A stretch of DNA of 47,841 nucleotides from Shewanella algicola (GCF_014648035.1 NZ_BMQI01000040.1:1-47841); one strand, 5' to 3'. Counted from the stretch's first letter, positions 16,873-25,831 are shown. Numbers and translations: made by a program. Notes: generated from the letters alone by a model not told the origin.

Positions 16873-17286
16873 ATGATGAAAGGTGCTGGTGGAACATCAG
16901 GTGGTATAGGGCAGTTTTTTATTGGGTTGGTGATGATGTGTGGTGGGTTTTATATGCTACTTAACGCTATTAAAATCACCAGTTCATTTGGGCTCGGCAG
17001 CCATTTGTATCGCTTTGGTGGGTTCGGCCTAACCAGTGGTATGGTGATGATCCCGTTTATATTTGGGGTTGGGATGATGTTTTACAATGCTAAAAATCCG
17101 TTTGGTTGGCTGCTGACCTTTGGGTCACTGGTTGCGCTTATTTTTGGGGTGATAAGTTCGATTAACTTTCGCTTTTCTTACATGAGCGCTTTCGATTTAA
17201 TCGTAATTTTAGTGTTAAGCATTGGTGGCTTAGGTTTGTTTTTACGCTCACTAAAAGCTATCGATAACCGTTATCCTGATGCTTAA
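16873..17286 (+). CDS. Small membrane protein, 137 aa, unknown
   Basis: Product not recognised. The protein has a Gly-rich N-terminus (MMKGAGGTSGGIGQ) and four hydrophobic segments at roughly 12-30, 52-70, 75-95 and 102-124, ending in a short polar tail. AAGGGA precedes tandem ATG codons at 16873 and 16876; either may be used. It converges with the pilin gene with only 8 bp between stops and no terminator between them. The strong hydrophobic pattern and ribosome site support coding; no function is proposed. Confidence 0.75.
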   Translation: MMKGAGGTSGGIGQFFIGLVMMCGGFYMLLNAIKITSSFGLGSHLYRFGGFGLTSGMVMIPFIFGVGMMFYNAKNPFGWLLTFGSLVALIFGVISSINFRFSYMSAFDLIVILVLSIGGLGLFLRSLKAIDNRYPDA

Positions 17287-17294
17287 ACAAGTAT

Positions 17295-17786
17295 CTAGCA
17301 GCCGCTTGTTTGAACATCAATAACTGGCCGTGCTGTGGTCGATGTGGCTTGCCTATAGCGTAAATAACATTGCGCAACGCCTGCATCTTCATCTATTACG
17401 CCATGCCAATAAATCCAGGCACCATCATATACGCTGGGGCGCTTTTTCCAGTCTTTGTCTGGAATATTCATTAATAGGTCTATCCCTGCTGCCGTGCCGT
17501 CTGGGTAACCATAAGCAAGTACGACATCAACGCCATCAATATCAAGTGTTGTGGTTTCGAGTCTTTCAACGCCGGCAATCGCAGCTTTTGAATACGTTAA
17601 TGTGGCAGCCGATTGCATCGCGCTTTCCATGCCAACCATTGTTGAGACAATTGCATCTTTACGTAAATTGATAAAGCGGCTGTTTGCCACAATGGCAAGT
17701 ATTGCCAAAATAATGATCACCACGACGAGTTCAATTAAGGTGAAGCCCCGTGATTGTTTAGAGTTTAAAATATGTGATTTTTTCAT
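17295..17786 (-). CDS. Type IV pilin-like protein (MSHA type)
   Basis: A 163-residue prepilin. The leader ends RGFTLIELVVVI: cleavage by prepilin peptidase after Gly14 would expose Phe as the N-methylated residue, with Glu19 as the conserved Glu5 of the mature pilin. A hydrophobic spine helix follows to about residue 36. Two cysteines at 140 and 163 can form the C-terminal disulfide loop. Similar to MshA-like minor or major pilins, but no pilus assembly gene is adjacent, so it is an orphan relying on machinery elsewhere. Start at 17786 has a weak ribosome site. Confidence 0.88.
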   Translation of the reverse strand: MKKSHILNSKQSRGFTLIELVVVIIILAILAIVANSRFINLRKDAIVSTMVGMESAMQSAATLTYSKAAIAGVERLETTTLDIDGVDVVLAYGYPDGTAAGIDLLMNIPDKDWKKRPSVYDGAWIYWHGVIDEDAGVAQCYLRYRQATSTTARPVIDVQTSGC

Positions 17787-17891
17787 GGGATATTTTTATT
17801 ATTATTTATTGGTTCATTAAAGTGTTAAATCAGCGATCATTGATCTACTTGATGTCGTTTTGTTGTTATTATCGGTTTATCTTAGATTTGT

Positions 17892-19703
17892 TTGTTGGTT
17901 AATACTGTGACGAATTCAACGACTGCAACAGCTTCTTCTAAAAGCGCTACTACACCTTACCGCGTTTTACCCTGGATTTTACAGTTTTTATCACCTTATA
18001 AAATTAAGGTGGTTGCCGCAATTGTGTTTTTGTTTATTGGCTCATTGGCGTGGTTGTCGTTAGGGCAAGGCGTAAAACTGATGGTCGATGAAGGGTTTAT
18101 TGCAGACAACGCCAGTCGATTAAATGAAATTATATGGCTTATTATCGGAATTACTGCAATCAGTGGTACTGCGGTGTTTTGTCGTTTTTATTTGATGACT
18201 TGGCTTGGCGAGCGTGTCAGTGCAGATATTCGCTTGCAAGTTTATCAGCACTTATTGTCGTTATCGCCAGGCTTTTTTGCCACTCAACGAACGGGTGAGG
18301 TCATTTCGAGATTTACTGCCGACAGTACCCTGATCCAGAGCGTGGTGGGTTCGAGTTTGTCGATGGCATTGAGATCGGTTGTCACGGTGGCTGGTGGCAT
18401 AGTGATGATGGGCTTTACCAGTGTAAAACTGACTTTGTTGGTGTTGTTAGCGGTGCCTTTAGTGCTGGGGCCTGTGAGCTTTTTTGGTAGTAAAGTTAGG
18501 GTGTTATCGCGTAAAAGCCAAGATAGGGTGGGTGATTTAGGCGCCTACATCGATGAAACCTTACATGAAATCCACACTGTTCAGGCCTACACGCATGAGG
18601 CGAAAGACCGTCAACTATTTACTGATCGTGTCGAAGCCGTTATGCATGTTGCTAAGGGGCGGATTAAGTATAGAGCCTTGCTTATTTCGACAGTGATGTT
18701 TTTAAGTATTGCTGCCATCGCTTTTGTCACTTGGGTGGGCGCTCAAGATGTAATGAGCGGCAATATTACTGGTGGAGAGTTATCTGCATTTATGTTTTAT
18801 GCGGTGATGGTGGCTGGCGCAGTGGCAACCATCAGTGAGGTCTTTAGTGAGATCCAGCGTGCATCTGGCGCTGCGGAGCGTTTACTTGAGTTAGTGAATA
18901 CGCCGATTGATATTCCCCAGCAAGCATTACCGCAACAATTACCGACACCCGTAATGGGTCAGTTAGATTTTAATCAAGTCGTGTTTGCGTATCCATCTGA
19001 TATTAATCAAGAGGTGATAAAACAGTTATCAATGCGGATTCAACCTGGGGAGCGAGTTGCGCTCGTTGGACCTAGCGGCGCGGGTAAAAGTACCTTGTTT
19101 GAGTTAATGATGCGTTTTTATCAACCTAAATCTGGGCAGATATTATTAGATGGTATTGATATTTCAACACTGTCGCTAGCGGCGTTGCGACAGCAGTATG
19201 CACTCGTGCCTCAAGAGTCGGTGATATTTGCAATGAATGTATTCGAAAACGTGCGTTATGGGCGTTTAGATGCCACTGACGATGAAGTGATTCAAGCCTG
19301 TATTGCAGCGAAAGCAGATGAGTTTATTACTGAGTTTAACGAGGGCTATTTAACCTATTTGGGCGAGCGTGGTGTACGTTTGTCTGGCGGCCAAAAACAA
19401 CGTATTGCCATTGCCAGAGCTATATTAGCTAACAGACCTTTACTATTACTTGATGAGGCAACCAGTGCCTTAGATGCGGTGAGTGAAGTGAAAGTGAAAC
19501 AAGCTTTGGATACATTGATGGCCTCACGCACTACTGTCATTATTGCTCATCGTTTGGCGACAGTGATTAACGTGGATCGTATTTTTGTTATGGATAAGGG
19601 CCAATTAGTTGCTAGCGGTACCCATAGTGAATTAATGCACAGCAATACATTATATCGCGAGTTTGCCAATCTGCAGTTATTGATGGATTCAGAGCCAGCA
19701 TAG
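17892..19703 (+). CDS. ABC exporter, MsbA/LmrA-type half transporter
   Basis: A 603-residue fused permease-ATPase. Six membrane helices lie in residues 25-310, with the coupling motif SADIRLQVYQHLLSLSPGFF. The nucleotide-binding domain has Walker A GPSGAGKST near 393, Q-loop LVPQES, signature LSGGQ near 497, Walker B LLLLDEATSALD and the H-loop IIAHRL. It works as a dimer in the inner membrane exporting lipids or hydrophobic compounds; the substrate is unknown. The start is uncertain: TTG at 17892 or GTG at 17907, neither with a clear ribosome site. The 105 bp divergent gap to the pilin gene is AT-rich without a firm motif. Confidence 0.92.
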   Translation: MLVNTVTNSTTATASSKSATTPYRVLPWILQFLSPYKIKVVAAIVFLFIGSLAWLSLGQGVKLMVDEGFIADNASRLNEIIWLIIGITAISGTAVFCRFYLMTWLGERVSADIRLQVYQHLLSLSPGFFATQRTGEVISRFTADSTLIQSVVGSSLSMALRSVVTVAGGIVMMGFTSVKLTLLVLLAVPLVLGPVSFFGSKVRVLSRKSQDRVGDLGAYIDETLHEIHTVQAYTHEAKDRQLFTDRVEAVMHVAKGRIKYRALLISTVMFLSIAAIAFVTWVGAQDVMSGNITGGELSAFMFYAVMVAGAVATISEVFSEIQRASGAAERLLELVNTPIDIPQQALPQQLPTPVMGQLDFNQVVFAYPSDINQEVIKQLSMRIQPGERVALVGPSGAGKSTLFELMMRFYQPKSGQILLDGIDISTLSLAALRQQYALVPQESVIFAMNVFENVRYGRLDATDDEVIQACIAAKADEFITEFNEGYLTYLGERGVRLSGGQKQRIAIARAILANRPLLLLDEATSALDAVSEVKVKQALDTLMASRTTVIIAHRLATVINVDRIFVMDKGQLVASGTHSELMHSNTLYREFANLQLLMDSEPA

Positions 19704-19730
19704 GTGAAAAACAAAGGGTCTAAAGCTGAT

Positions 19731-19758
19731 AAAAAAAGATGCCGAAGCATCTTTTTTA
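19731..19758. terminator. Bidirectional terminator, ABC exporter / acyl-CoA ligase
   Basis: AAAAAAGATGC and GCATCTTTTTT form an 11 bp stem with a CGAA loop; a T-run follows on both strands. It closes the two converging genes. Confidence 0.93.
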
Positions 19759-19792
19759 TTAGTGGTAGTGTGATTATTATCCCTAGTTCAGG

Positions 19793-21391
19793 TTATTTGC
19801 GCAGTTCCCTGCGTAAAATTTTACCTACCGTACTTTTCGGTAATTGGTCGGTAAACTCAATTATTCGCGGTACTTTGTACGCGGTTAATTGGCTGCGACA
19901 ATAGTCATCAATAATTTTTTTCGTTGCTTCGATATTATCCGGTTGCTGCTTTAAAACAATCACAGCTTTAACGGCTTCGCCTGTGCGTTCATTTTCAACG
20001 CCGACCACGGCGCATTCAAGTACCAGCTCATTGGTTGATAAGACATCTTCAACTTCATTCGGATAAACGTTAAAACCAGACACAATAATCATGTCTTTTT
20101 TACGATCAACAATGGTGTGATAACCATCTTCACTGGCAATACCAATATCGCCGGTTTTAAAGAAACCATCTCGGGTCATGACTTTGGCGGTTTCTTCGGG
20201 TTTATTCCAATAACCTTGCATTACTTGAGGTCCACGAACGGCTAACTCCCCAGCTTGCCCTGTCGCCACTTCATTGTCTTCCATATCCAGCACTCTCACT
20301 TCAGTCGCTAATACGGGCTTTCCAATAGTGCCGAGGCGTTGGTGTCCTGGAGCATTTAAGCTTACAACGGGCGAGGTTTCAGATAAGCCATAGCCTTCAG
20401 AAATCATGCAACCTGTGGTTTGTTGCCATAAATTTGCCGCGGCGCTAGTCAATGCAGTTCCGCCTGAAATAGTAATGGTCATCTTACTGAAATCTAGTGC
20501 TTTAAATTCTGGTTGATGACATAAACCCACAAATAAGGTGTTTAAACCTGCAAACCCGGTAAAAGGGTAGGTTTTCATTGTATTGATTAATCCTGCGATA
20601 TCGCGTGGGTTAGGGATCAACACCGAGCAACTACCCGATTCAAAATACAGGACTAAATTCACCATAAATGCATAGATATGGTAAATAGGTAAAGGAGCTA
20701 CAAATACGTCATGCCCCGGATTCATAGTGCTTGCAATACGTGATTTTACTTGGCCTGAGTTAGCTAAAAGGTTGCCATGATTGAGCATGGCACCTTTTGA
20801 TAAACCCGTTGTGCCGCCTGTGTATTGTAAGGCAATTAAATCATCATGGGTTGGCTTAACAGCCTGGTAAGGATGTTTTGCCCCCTCGGTTAATACATCT
20901 AAAAATGTCACTTTTGCAAACGGTGTGTCGGGCTGAGGTTGCGGCTGGATAAGATCCATTGCATGTGTCGAAATAACCAGTTCAACAGGGGTGTTATTGA
21001 CGACATTGGTGAGTGTTGGCAGCAGGTCTGATAGTACGATTAAGGCTTTTGCGCCTGAGTCGTTAAATTGATGGGTCAATTCTCGTTCGGTGTACATAGG
21101 GTTAGTATTAACTAACACCATACCTGCGCGAATTATGCCATAAGCTGCGATAACAAACTGCGTAATATTAGGCAGTTGAAGTGCTACTCTATCCCCAGGT
21201 TGTAAAGTAGTGCAATGTTGCAAGTAGGCTGCAAAATGACGTGAATCGCGTTCTATTTCGCTAAATGTGGTGTCTTTCCCCAAGCATGCGTAAGCGGTGT
21301 TTTGCGCATATTTTTGACACGACTTTTCGATCAGGTCGACGATAGAAGTATATTGATGTAAATCGAGTGTTGAATCAGCATCATAAGGCAT
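19793..21391 (-). CDS. fadD: Long-chain fatty acid--CoA ligase, FadD family
   Basis: A 532-residue AMP-forming acyl-CoA synthetase that activates fatty acids for beta-oxidation. The AMP-binding P-loop YTGGTTGLSKGAML lies near 190, the GLSETSP motif near 337, and the TGDIG/DRKKDMI hinge near 413-430. The C-terminal end TVGKILRREL carries the catalytic lysine. Close resemblance to FadD is seen along the length (for example DRVALQLPN and LVNTNPMYTERELTHQFNDSGA). The start at 21391 is preferred: GGGGG lies upstream and the 51 extra codons to 21544 lack family similarity and run through promoter-like DNA. It may be a paralogue of the main fadD. Confidence 0.9.
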   Translation of the reverse strand: MPYDADSTLDLHQYTSIVDLIEKSCQKYAQNTAYACLGKDTTFSEIERDSRHFAAYLQHCTTLQPGDRVALQLPNITQFVIAAYGIIRAGMVLVNTNPMYTERELTHQFNDSGAKALIVLSDLLPTLTNVVNNTPVELVISTHAMDLIQPQPQPDTPFAKVTFLDVLTEGAKHPYQAVKPTHDDLIALQYTGGTTGLSKGAMLNHGNLLANSGQVKSRIASTMNPGHDVFVAPLPIYHIYAFMVNLVLYFESGSCSVLIPNPRDIAGLINTMKTYPFTGFAGLNTLFVGLCHQPEFKALDFSKMTITISGGTALTSAAANLWQQTTGCMISEGYGLSETSPVVSLNAPGHQRLGTIGKPVLATEVRVLDMEDNEVATGQAGELAVRGPQVMQGYWNKPEETAKVMTRDGFFKTGDIGIASEDGYHTIVDRKKDMIIVSGFNVYPNEVEDVLSTNELVLECAVVGVENERTGEAVKAVIVLKQQPDNIEATKKIIDDYCRSQLTAYKVPRIIEFTDQLPKSTVGKILRRELRK

Positions 21392-21433
21392 GCATACCCC
21401 CAGTAAATTTTGAGTTGTTATTGTAATAAAATC

Positions 21434-21445
21434 AAACGTCCGTTT
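21434..21445. promoter_or_regulatory. PsrA-like palindrome upstream of fadD
   Basis: AAACGTCCGTTT has perfect 5 bp arms (AAACG/CGTTT) around a 2 bp centre, 43 bp before the fadD start. The TetR-type regulator PsrA that controls fatty acid degradation in Shewanella and Pseudomonas recognises AAAC-N4-GTTT-like palindromes. The match is to the core only; flanks are not symmetric. Confidence 0.4.
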
Positions 21446-21628
21446 AGATTGCATTACTAACCTACACTCCTCTAGGTTAATTGGCAAAGATTGTATTGAA
21501 ATTGAAAATATCTTCTGTTTACCGTTGTTTAAAATCATTACCATTCATTTTATGTGTAAACCTGCCTTTACAATGGTTTTTTTAAGCCATTTTTACGACT
21601 AAATTGGTATATTTCAAAAAAAATCACC

Positions 21629-21644
21629 TGTGATCTATATCACA
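21629..21644. promoter_or_regulatory. Near-perfect CRP binding site
   Basis: TGTGATCTATATCACA differs from the ideal TGTGATCTAGATCACA by one base. It lies in the 460 bp region between fadD and the TonB receptor gene, 207 bp upstream of the receptor start and 238 bp from fadD. A possible receptor start near 21699 would place it at about -62, the class I activation position. Confidence 0.75.
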
Positions 21645-21716
21645 AATAAATCATAGGTTTATATGGTTAATTACCAAATTGTTATTTAGATATCGCTGAT
21701 TTTGTTTTAGAAAGTG

Positions 21717-21744
21717 TTAGCAATTGTGTTTTTATTGTTATAAA
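21717..21744 (+). promoter_or_regulatory. Possible promoter of TonB receptor gene
   Basis: TGTTATAAA at 21736-21744 is an extended -10; TTAGCA at 21717-21722 is a 4/6 match for a -35 with 16 bp spacing. Start near 21751 would leave a 100 nt leader. From this start the CRP site would be at about -114, so a second promoter nearer 21690 remains possible. Confidence 0.45.
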
Positions 21745-21851
21745 AATGTAAATTGATGGGGTAATTTCACACAATAAAGGGTTGGATTTAGGACTGAATC
21801 ACCTAAAAACCACTCGACACACTAAAACAATAAGTCGTTGGGAAGATAATA

Positions 21852-24440
21852 ATGATGCAATCAAAAAAGACTAAATTTGGTTTTAGCTCATTGAGCTTAG
21901 CCATATCATTCGCGCTTGCCGGTACCGTTGTTAGCAGCCAAGCTTTCGCTGCTGATGAAGAAACTGCGGTCAAGGAAAATGTTGAAAAAATCGCAGTTGT
22001 AGGTTCTCGCGCAGCACCACGCTCGATTGGTGACTCGCCTGTACCAGTAGACATCATCAGTAGCGACGACCTTAAAAAGAACGGCTCCACCGACATGATC
22101 GACATGTTGGTGACTTCTGTACCTTCTTTTAACTCTCGCGCTCAACCAATTAGTGATGCGGCGACGCTTGTTCGTCCTGTTAACCTACGTGGTTTGCCAT
22201 CAGACAGTACGCTGATTTTGGTTAACGGTAAACGTCGTCACCGAGCATCGGTTATTGCGTTCCAGGGGGGCGGCATTAACGATGGCGCTCAAGGCCCTGA
22301 CATTTCAGTTATTCCTGGCGTGGCATTAAAGCAAGTTGAAGTCTTACGAGACGGTGCGGCTGCGCAGTATGGCTCGGATGCGATTGCAGGGGTAATGAAC
22401 TTTGTATTAAAAGATGCCTCAGAAGGCGGTTCGATTACCGTGAGTCAAGGCGAGTATTACGAAGGTGACGGCGCAGCAACAACGATTGACGGTAATATTG
22501 GTTTACCGCTAACAGATGATGGTTTTATTAACATCAGCGCGCAATATAAAACTGCCGATGCAACCAGTCGCAGTGTGCAGCGTCCAGATGCTGCTGCAAT
22601 TGCCAATGGTGACGATTTAACGGAGGGTAACGAGTTTATTCAAGACCCTGCGCAAACTTGGGGTAACCCAGAAATTAAAGATGATTTTACCGTATTCGTA
22701 AACTCAGGTTTTGATATTAATGATAATACGCATTTATACGCTTTTGGTAACGTATCTTCGCGTAAAGCAACAGGTGGTTTTTATTATCGTAATCCACACA
22801 ATCGTGGCAATGTTTATTCGGTTGATGGTGGCGAAACATTATTAGTCGGTGATGTTGGGTTAGCTGAAAACGGTGTGGCGTCGTGCTCTTGGGTGGGTAA
22901 TGTACCTGCTAACGTCGGTAACGTGCTTGATACTCCTGAATACCAAGCCATGGTAGCCGATCCAAATTGTTTCTCAATGAACCAAATTCGTCCAGGTGGG
23001 TATACACCTCAATTTACCGGTAAAATTGAAGACATGTCTTTCTTTGCGGGTATTAAAGGTGAGTTAGGCCACTGGATGTATGATGCCAGTGCCGGTACTG
23101 GTAGCAACAAAGCCAGTTTTGGTTTAAAAAACTCACTTAACCCATCTATGGGGTTAGATACACCAACTGACTTTGACACCGGTTCGTACGAACAAGTTGA
23201 AACGACGGTTAACGTCGATTTTAGTCGTTACATTACTATCGGTAGTTTAGAAGACATTAGCTTTGCGACTGGTTTTGAATGGCGTGAAGAGTCATTCGAG
23301 ATTGGCCAAGGTGAAGAAGCGTCTTGGATTGCAGGCCCTTATGCTAGCCAAGAATTCAATATTGGTTCACACGGGTTTAAAGGTTTTGGTCCTGAATCTG
23401 CTGGCAAAAATGACCGTAGTAATATTGGCGTTTATGCCGATGTAGAAGCGCACTTAACTGATGATTTATTGGTTGGCTTAGCATTACGCTACGAAGACTT
23501 TTCAACCTTTGGTGACACGTTAAATTACAAGTTAACGGCACAGTACATTGCAACTGATGAATTATCATTCCGTGCTTCGCACAGTACCGGTTTCCGTGCA
23601 CCGACAGTCGGCCAAGAAAACGTGGTGAATACCCAAACATCCATTATTGAAGGTGATTTGATTCAAACCTTTATTGCCCCACCCACGAATCCACTGTCAG
23701 CATTTTATGGCGGTAAAACGTTAGAGCCTGAAGAGTCGGTGAGTTATGCTGCAGGTTTTGTGTATGAATATGAAAACCTTTTCTTAACCGTTGATTACTA
23801 CAACATTGAAGTCACAGGTCGTATTGCTCAGTCTAGCCAAATAGCTGTAGAAGAAAGTGACTATGATGCACTAAGAGCTGCTGGTGTTGAGTTCCCTGAG
23901 TTAATTTCTGCGGTAACTTATTACACCAACGACTTTGATACCACTACTCAAGGTATTGATATTGTGGGTTCTTACAGCATGGATCTGTTTTCTGGTGATG
24001 CTAAGTTCAGCTTAGCGTACGGCTGGACAGACACTAAAGTTGATAAGTTTGACGAAGCGACAACGGATTTAGGGAAAGTGCGTCGTTTAGAAGATGGTAT
24101 CCCTGCACATCGTGCAACCTTAACCTGGGCACAAAGCTGGGATGACTTAAGTATGTCTGTGCGTGGTAATTACTTTGGTGAATACTATGCAACTCATGCG
24201 GATGATACATCTGATTGGGGTTCTGAAACCGCTGATGCTGCTGTGACAATTGACCTTGAAGTGAGTTATGCGGTTATGGATAACCTTACGCTATCTGTAG
24301 GTGCTAACAACATCTTCGATCAAGAAGCGCAAAAGCTTAAAGATGGTACTCTAGGTGTGTTAGGTGCGGTGTACTACGAAAGTGGTCCTTTTGATTACAA
24401 CGGTGGCTACTACTACGGCCGTGTAAACTATCGCTTCTAA
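21852..24440 (+). CDS. TonB-dependent outer-membrane receptor, unknown substrate
   Basis: An 862-residue outer-membrane transporter. A signal peptide (1-33, ending SQAFAADE) precedes a TonB-box-like ENVEKIAVVGSR. The plug domain has LVNGKRRHR, VEVLRDGAAAQYGSDAIAGV and MNFVLKD (about 125-195). A 22-strand barrel follows and ends in the aromatic signal YYYGRVNYRF. Two barrel-loop cysteines (CSWVGN and PNCF, about 26 residues apart) may form a disulfide. The substrate is not evident: no Fur or B12 signal precedes it, and the upstream CRP site suggests carbon or respiratory control rather than iron. The divergent fadD raises, but does not prove, a lipid link. Confidence 0.93.
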   Translation: MMQSKKTKFGFSSLSLAISFALAGTVVSSQAFAADEETAVKENVEKIAVVGSRAAPRSIGDSPVPVDIISSDDLKKNGSTDMIDMLVTSVPSFNSRAQPISDAATLVRPVNLRGLPSDSTLILVNGKRRHRASVIAFQGGGINDGAQGPDISVIPGVALKQVEVLRDGAAAQYGSDAIAGVMNFVLKDASEGGSITVSQGEYYEGDGAATTIDGNIGLPLTDDGFINISAQYKTADATSRSVQRPDAAAIANGDDLTEGNEFIQDPAQTWGNPEIKDDFTVFVNSGFDINDNTHLYAFGNVSSRKATGGFYYRNPHNRGNVYSVDGGETLLVGDVGLAENGVASCSWVGNVPANVGNVLDTPEYQAMVADPNCFSMNQIRPGGYTPQFTGKIEDMSFFAGIKGELGHWMYDASAGTGSNKASFGLKNSLNPSMGLDTPTDFDTGSYEQVETTVNVDFSRYITIGSLEDISFATGFEWREESFEIGQGEEASWIAGPYASQEFNIGSHGFKGFGPESAGKNDRSNIGVYADVEAHLTDDLLVGLALRYEDFSTFGDTLNYKLTAQYIATDELSFRASHSTGFRAPTVGQENVVNTQTSIIEGDLIQTFIAPPTNPLSAFYGGKTLEPEESVSYAAGFVYEYENLFLTVDYYNIEVTGRIAQSSQIAVEESDYDALRAAGVEFPELISAVTYYTNDFDTTTQGIDIVGSYSMDLFSGDAKFSLAYGWTDTKVDKFDEATTDLGKVRRLEDGIPAHRATLTWAQSWDDLSMSVRGNYFGEYYATHADDTSDWGSETADAAVTIDLEVSYAVMDNLTLSVGANNIFDQEAQKLKDGTLGVLGAVYYESGPFDYNGGYYYGRVNYRF

Positions 24441-24480
24441 ACTTTAAGATATGTTAACCGTGCTTGCGGTTACTTTTAAT

Positions 24481-24508
24481 AAAAAAGACTGCCTTGGCAG
24501 TCTTTTTT
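24481..24508. terminator. Bidirectional terminator after TonB receptor
   Basis: AAAAAAGACTGC/GCAGTCTTTTTT form a 12 bp perfect stem with a 4 nt loop, flanked by T-runs on both strands. It touches the stop codon of the converging thioredoxin-like gene at 24507. Confidence 0.95.
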
Positions 24509-25058
24509 ATTTTGTGTTCAATTGTGGGGGCTGGGCTAGCGACAAAGCATAGTGTATGTCGTCAATCATCAATACTTTAGGGAGTTCAATACCGTCTGGG
24601 TAAACGGAGCTATATACTTTATTAAAGGGGGTTCCGGCTACGGATTGTTGCCCCATGTATTGCTCGATTACTGTATCGGGTTGGGTCCAGTCACCTTGCA
24701 TAAGGATAATGTTAGCTTGATCTAATTGATTGACCACTTGTTCTCGGTGTAACACATTCGCTTTATTCGTTTGGCATGGCACGCACCAGTCGGCGGTAAT
24801 ATCCACGAATACGATTTTCCCTTGCGACACATATTGGGCAATTGTGTCTGGTTGCAGTGGTTGCCAACGTAGCGCTTGATAAGCCAGATAATCTTCGCCT
24901 TTATTGATAAATGCAAGCACGCCAGCAAAACAAATACCCATTATAATTAACATTACAATGACTAAGGTTGGGATTGATTTCCCTTTGATTTTAGCCAAGG
25001 TGAGTCCCGCGACTGCTGCAAAAATAATCCCTAACAATATCATCATCATTGTTGTCAT
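24507..25058 (-). CDS. Membrane-anchored thioredoxin-like protein resembling DsbD C-terminus
   Basis: A 183-residue protein. Two hydrophobic helices lie at about 5-22 and 31-51, followed by a thioredoxin-fold domain with VDITADWCVPCQTNK: Cys92 and Cys95 form a CVPC active site. The ADWC context is that of the gamma domain of DsbD, which passes electrons from the membrane to periplasmic partners, but the eight-helix transport domain and N-terminal alpha domain of DsbD are absent. Either it is a dedicated small oxidoreductase or a shortened DsbD relative. A weak GAGAA ribosome site precedes the start. It is divergent from the LysE gene with 92 bp between. Confidence 0.82.
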   Translation of the reverse strand: MTTMMMILLGIIFAAVAGLTLAKIKGKSIPTLVIVMLIIMGICFAGVLAFINKGEDYLAYQALRWQPLQPDTIAQYVSQGKIVFVDITADWCVPCQTNKANVLHREQVVNQLDQANIILMQGDWTQPDTVIEQYMGQQSVAGTPFNKVYSSVYPDGIELPKVLMIDDIHYALSLAQPPQLNTK

Positions 25059-25150
25059 GGTTTTCTCTGTTATTGCTTTATCAAATACAAAAGTGGCGTT
25101 ACATTAGCAGCACACGCTTAATTGGTTGTTAAAAATAAAATAGAGGTGTT

Positions 25151-25768
25151 ATGACGTTTAGTGCTTGGTTAGGATTATTAGCCATTTGTTGTTTGGGAGC
25201 GATGTCGCCAGGGCCGAGCTTAGCAATGGTAGTAAGGCATACTTTGAGTGGTGGTCGTTTACATGGCGTGGTGTGTGCCTGGGCGCACTCGATTGGTATC
25301 GGTGTATATGCGTTAGTGACATTGCTTGGATTAGCAGCAGTACTTAAAGCCTCGCCAATGATTTTTAATGCCATTGCTGTAGTGGGCGCGCTGTATTTGG
25401 CCTGGATAGGGATTCAGTCATTGCGTTCTAAAGGGGGAATGCAGCAAAAATTAGCCGCGGGTAAGCCGAGCCGTTTGTGGGAGGCTGCACGTGATGGCAT
25501 TGCGATTTCATTATTCAACCCTAAAATTTTATTGTTTTTTTTAGCATTATTTAGCCAGTTTGTACTTGCGGCACAAACCACTGTGGGTCAGGGGTTAATT
25601 GTTTTTACTCCGTTAGTGGTTGACGGCCTTTGGTACACCATCATCGCATTTGTATTATCACATGCATCAGTGTTACCTAGGCTGCGTGAAAAGTCGCAAT
25701 TAATTGACCGTTTGTCTGGCGTGGTGCTGATTTTACTGGCGATGAGAGTAATTTATTCTTTGCTTTAA
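25151..25768 (+). CDS. LysE/RhtB family amino-acid exporter
   Basis: A 205-residue inner-membrane exporter with about six hydrophobic segments. The N-terminal MSPGPSLAMVVRHTLSGGR matches the conserved SPGP start of the LysE/RhtB family, and LFNPKILLFFLALFSQF is the family central segment. Members expel amino acids or their analogues such as homoserine, threonine or lysine; the substrate cannot be told from sequence. It is a single gene closed by a terminator 17 bp after the stop. Confidence 0.9.
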   Translation: MTFSAWLGLLAICCLGAMSPGPSLAMVVRHTLSGGRLHGVVCAWAHSIGIGVYALVTLLGLAAVLKASPMIFNAIAVVGALYLAWIGIQSLRSKGGMQQKLAAGKPSRLWEAARDGIAISLFNPKILLFFLALFSQFVLAAQTTVGQGLIVFTPLVVDGLWYTIIAFVLSHASVLPRLREKSQLIDRLSGVVLILLAMRVIYSLL

Positions 25769-25784
25769 CGCGTGTTAGAAACAA

Positions 25785-25808
25785 AAAAACCATCATAAGA
25801 TGGTTTTT
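25785..25808. terminator. Bidirectional terminator, lysE-type gene / DUF3144
   Basis: AAAAACCATC and GATGGTTTTT pair over 10 bp around an ATAA loop, with A/T-runs on both sides, between the converging LysE-type and DUF3144 genes. Confidence 0.92.
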
Positions 25809-25831
25809 AGCTTTGCTATAAACAGCGAGTG

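Noticed and set aside
21392..21544. 51-codon N-terminal extension of the acyl-CoA ligase
   Set aside because: It has no similarity to the family N-terminus, includes a regulatory-type palindrome and lies beyond a good ribosome site for the shorter start.
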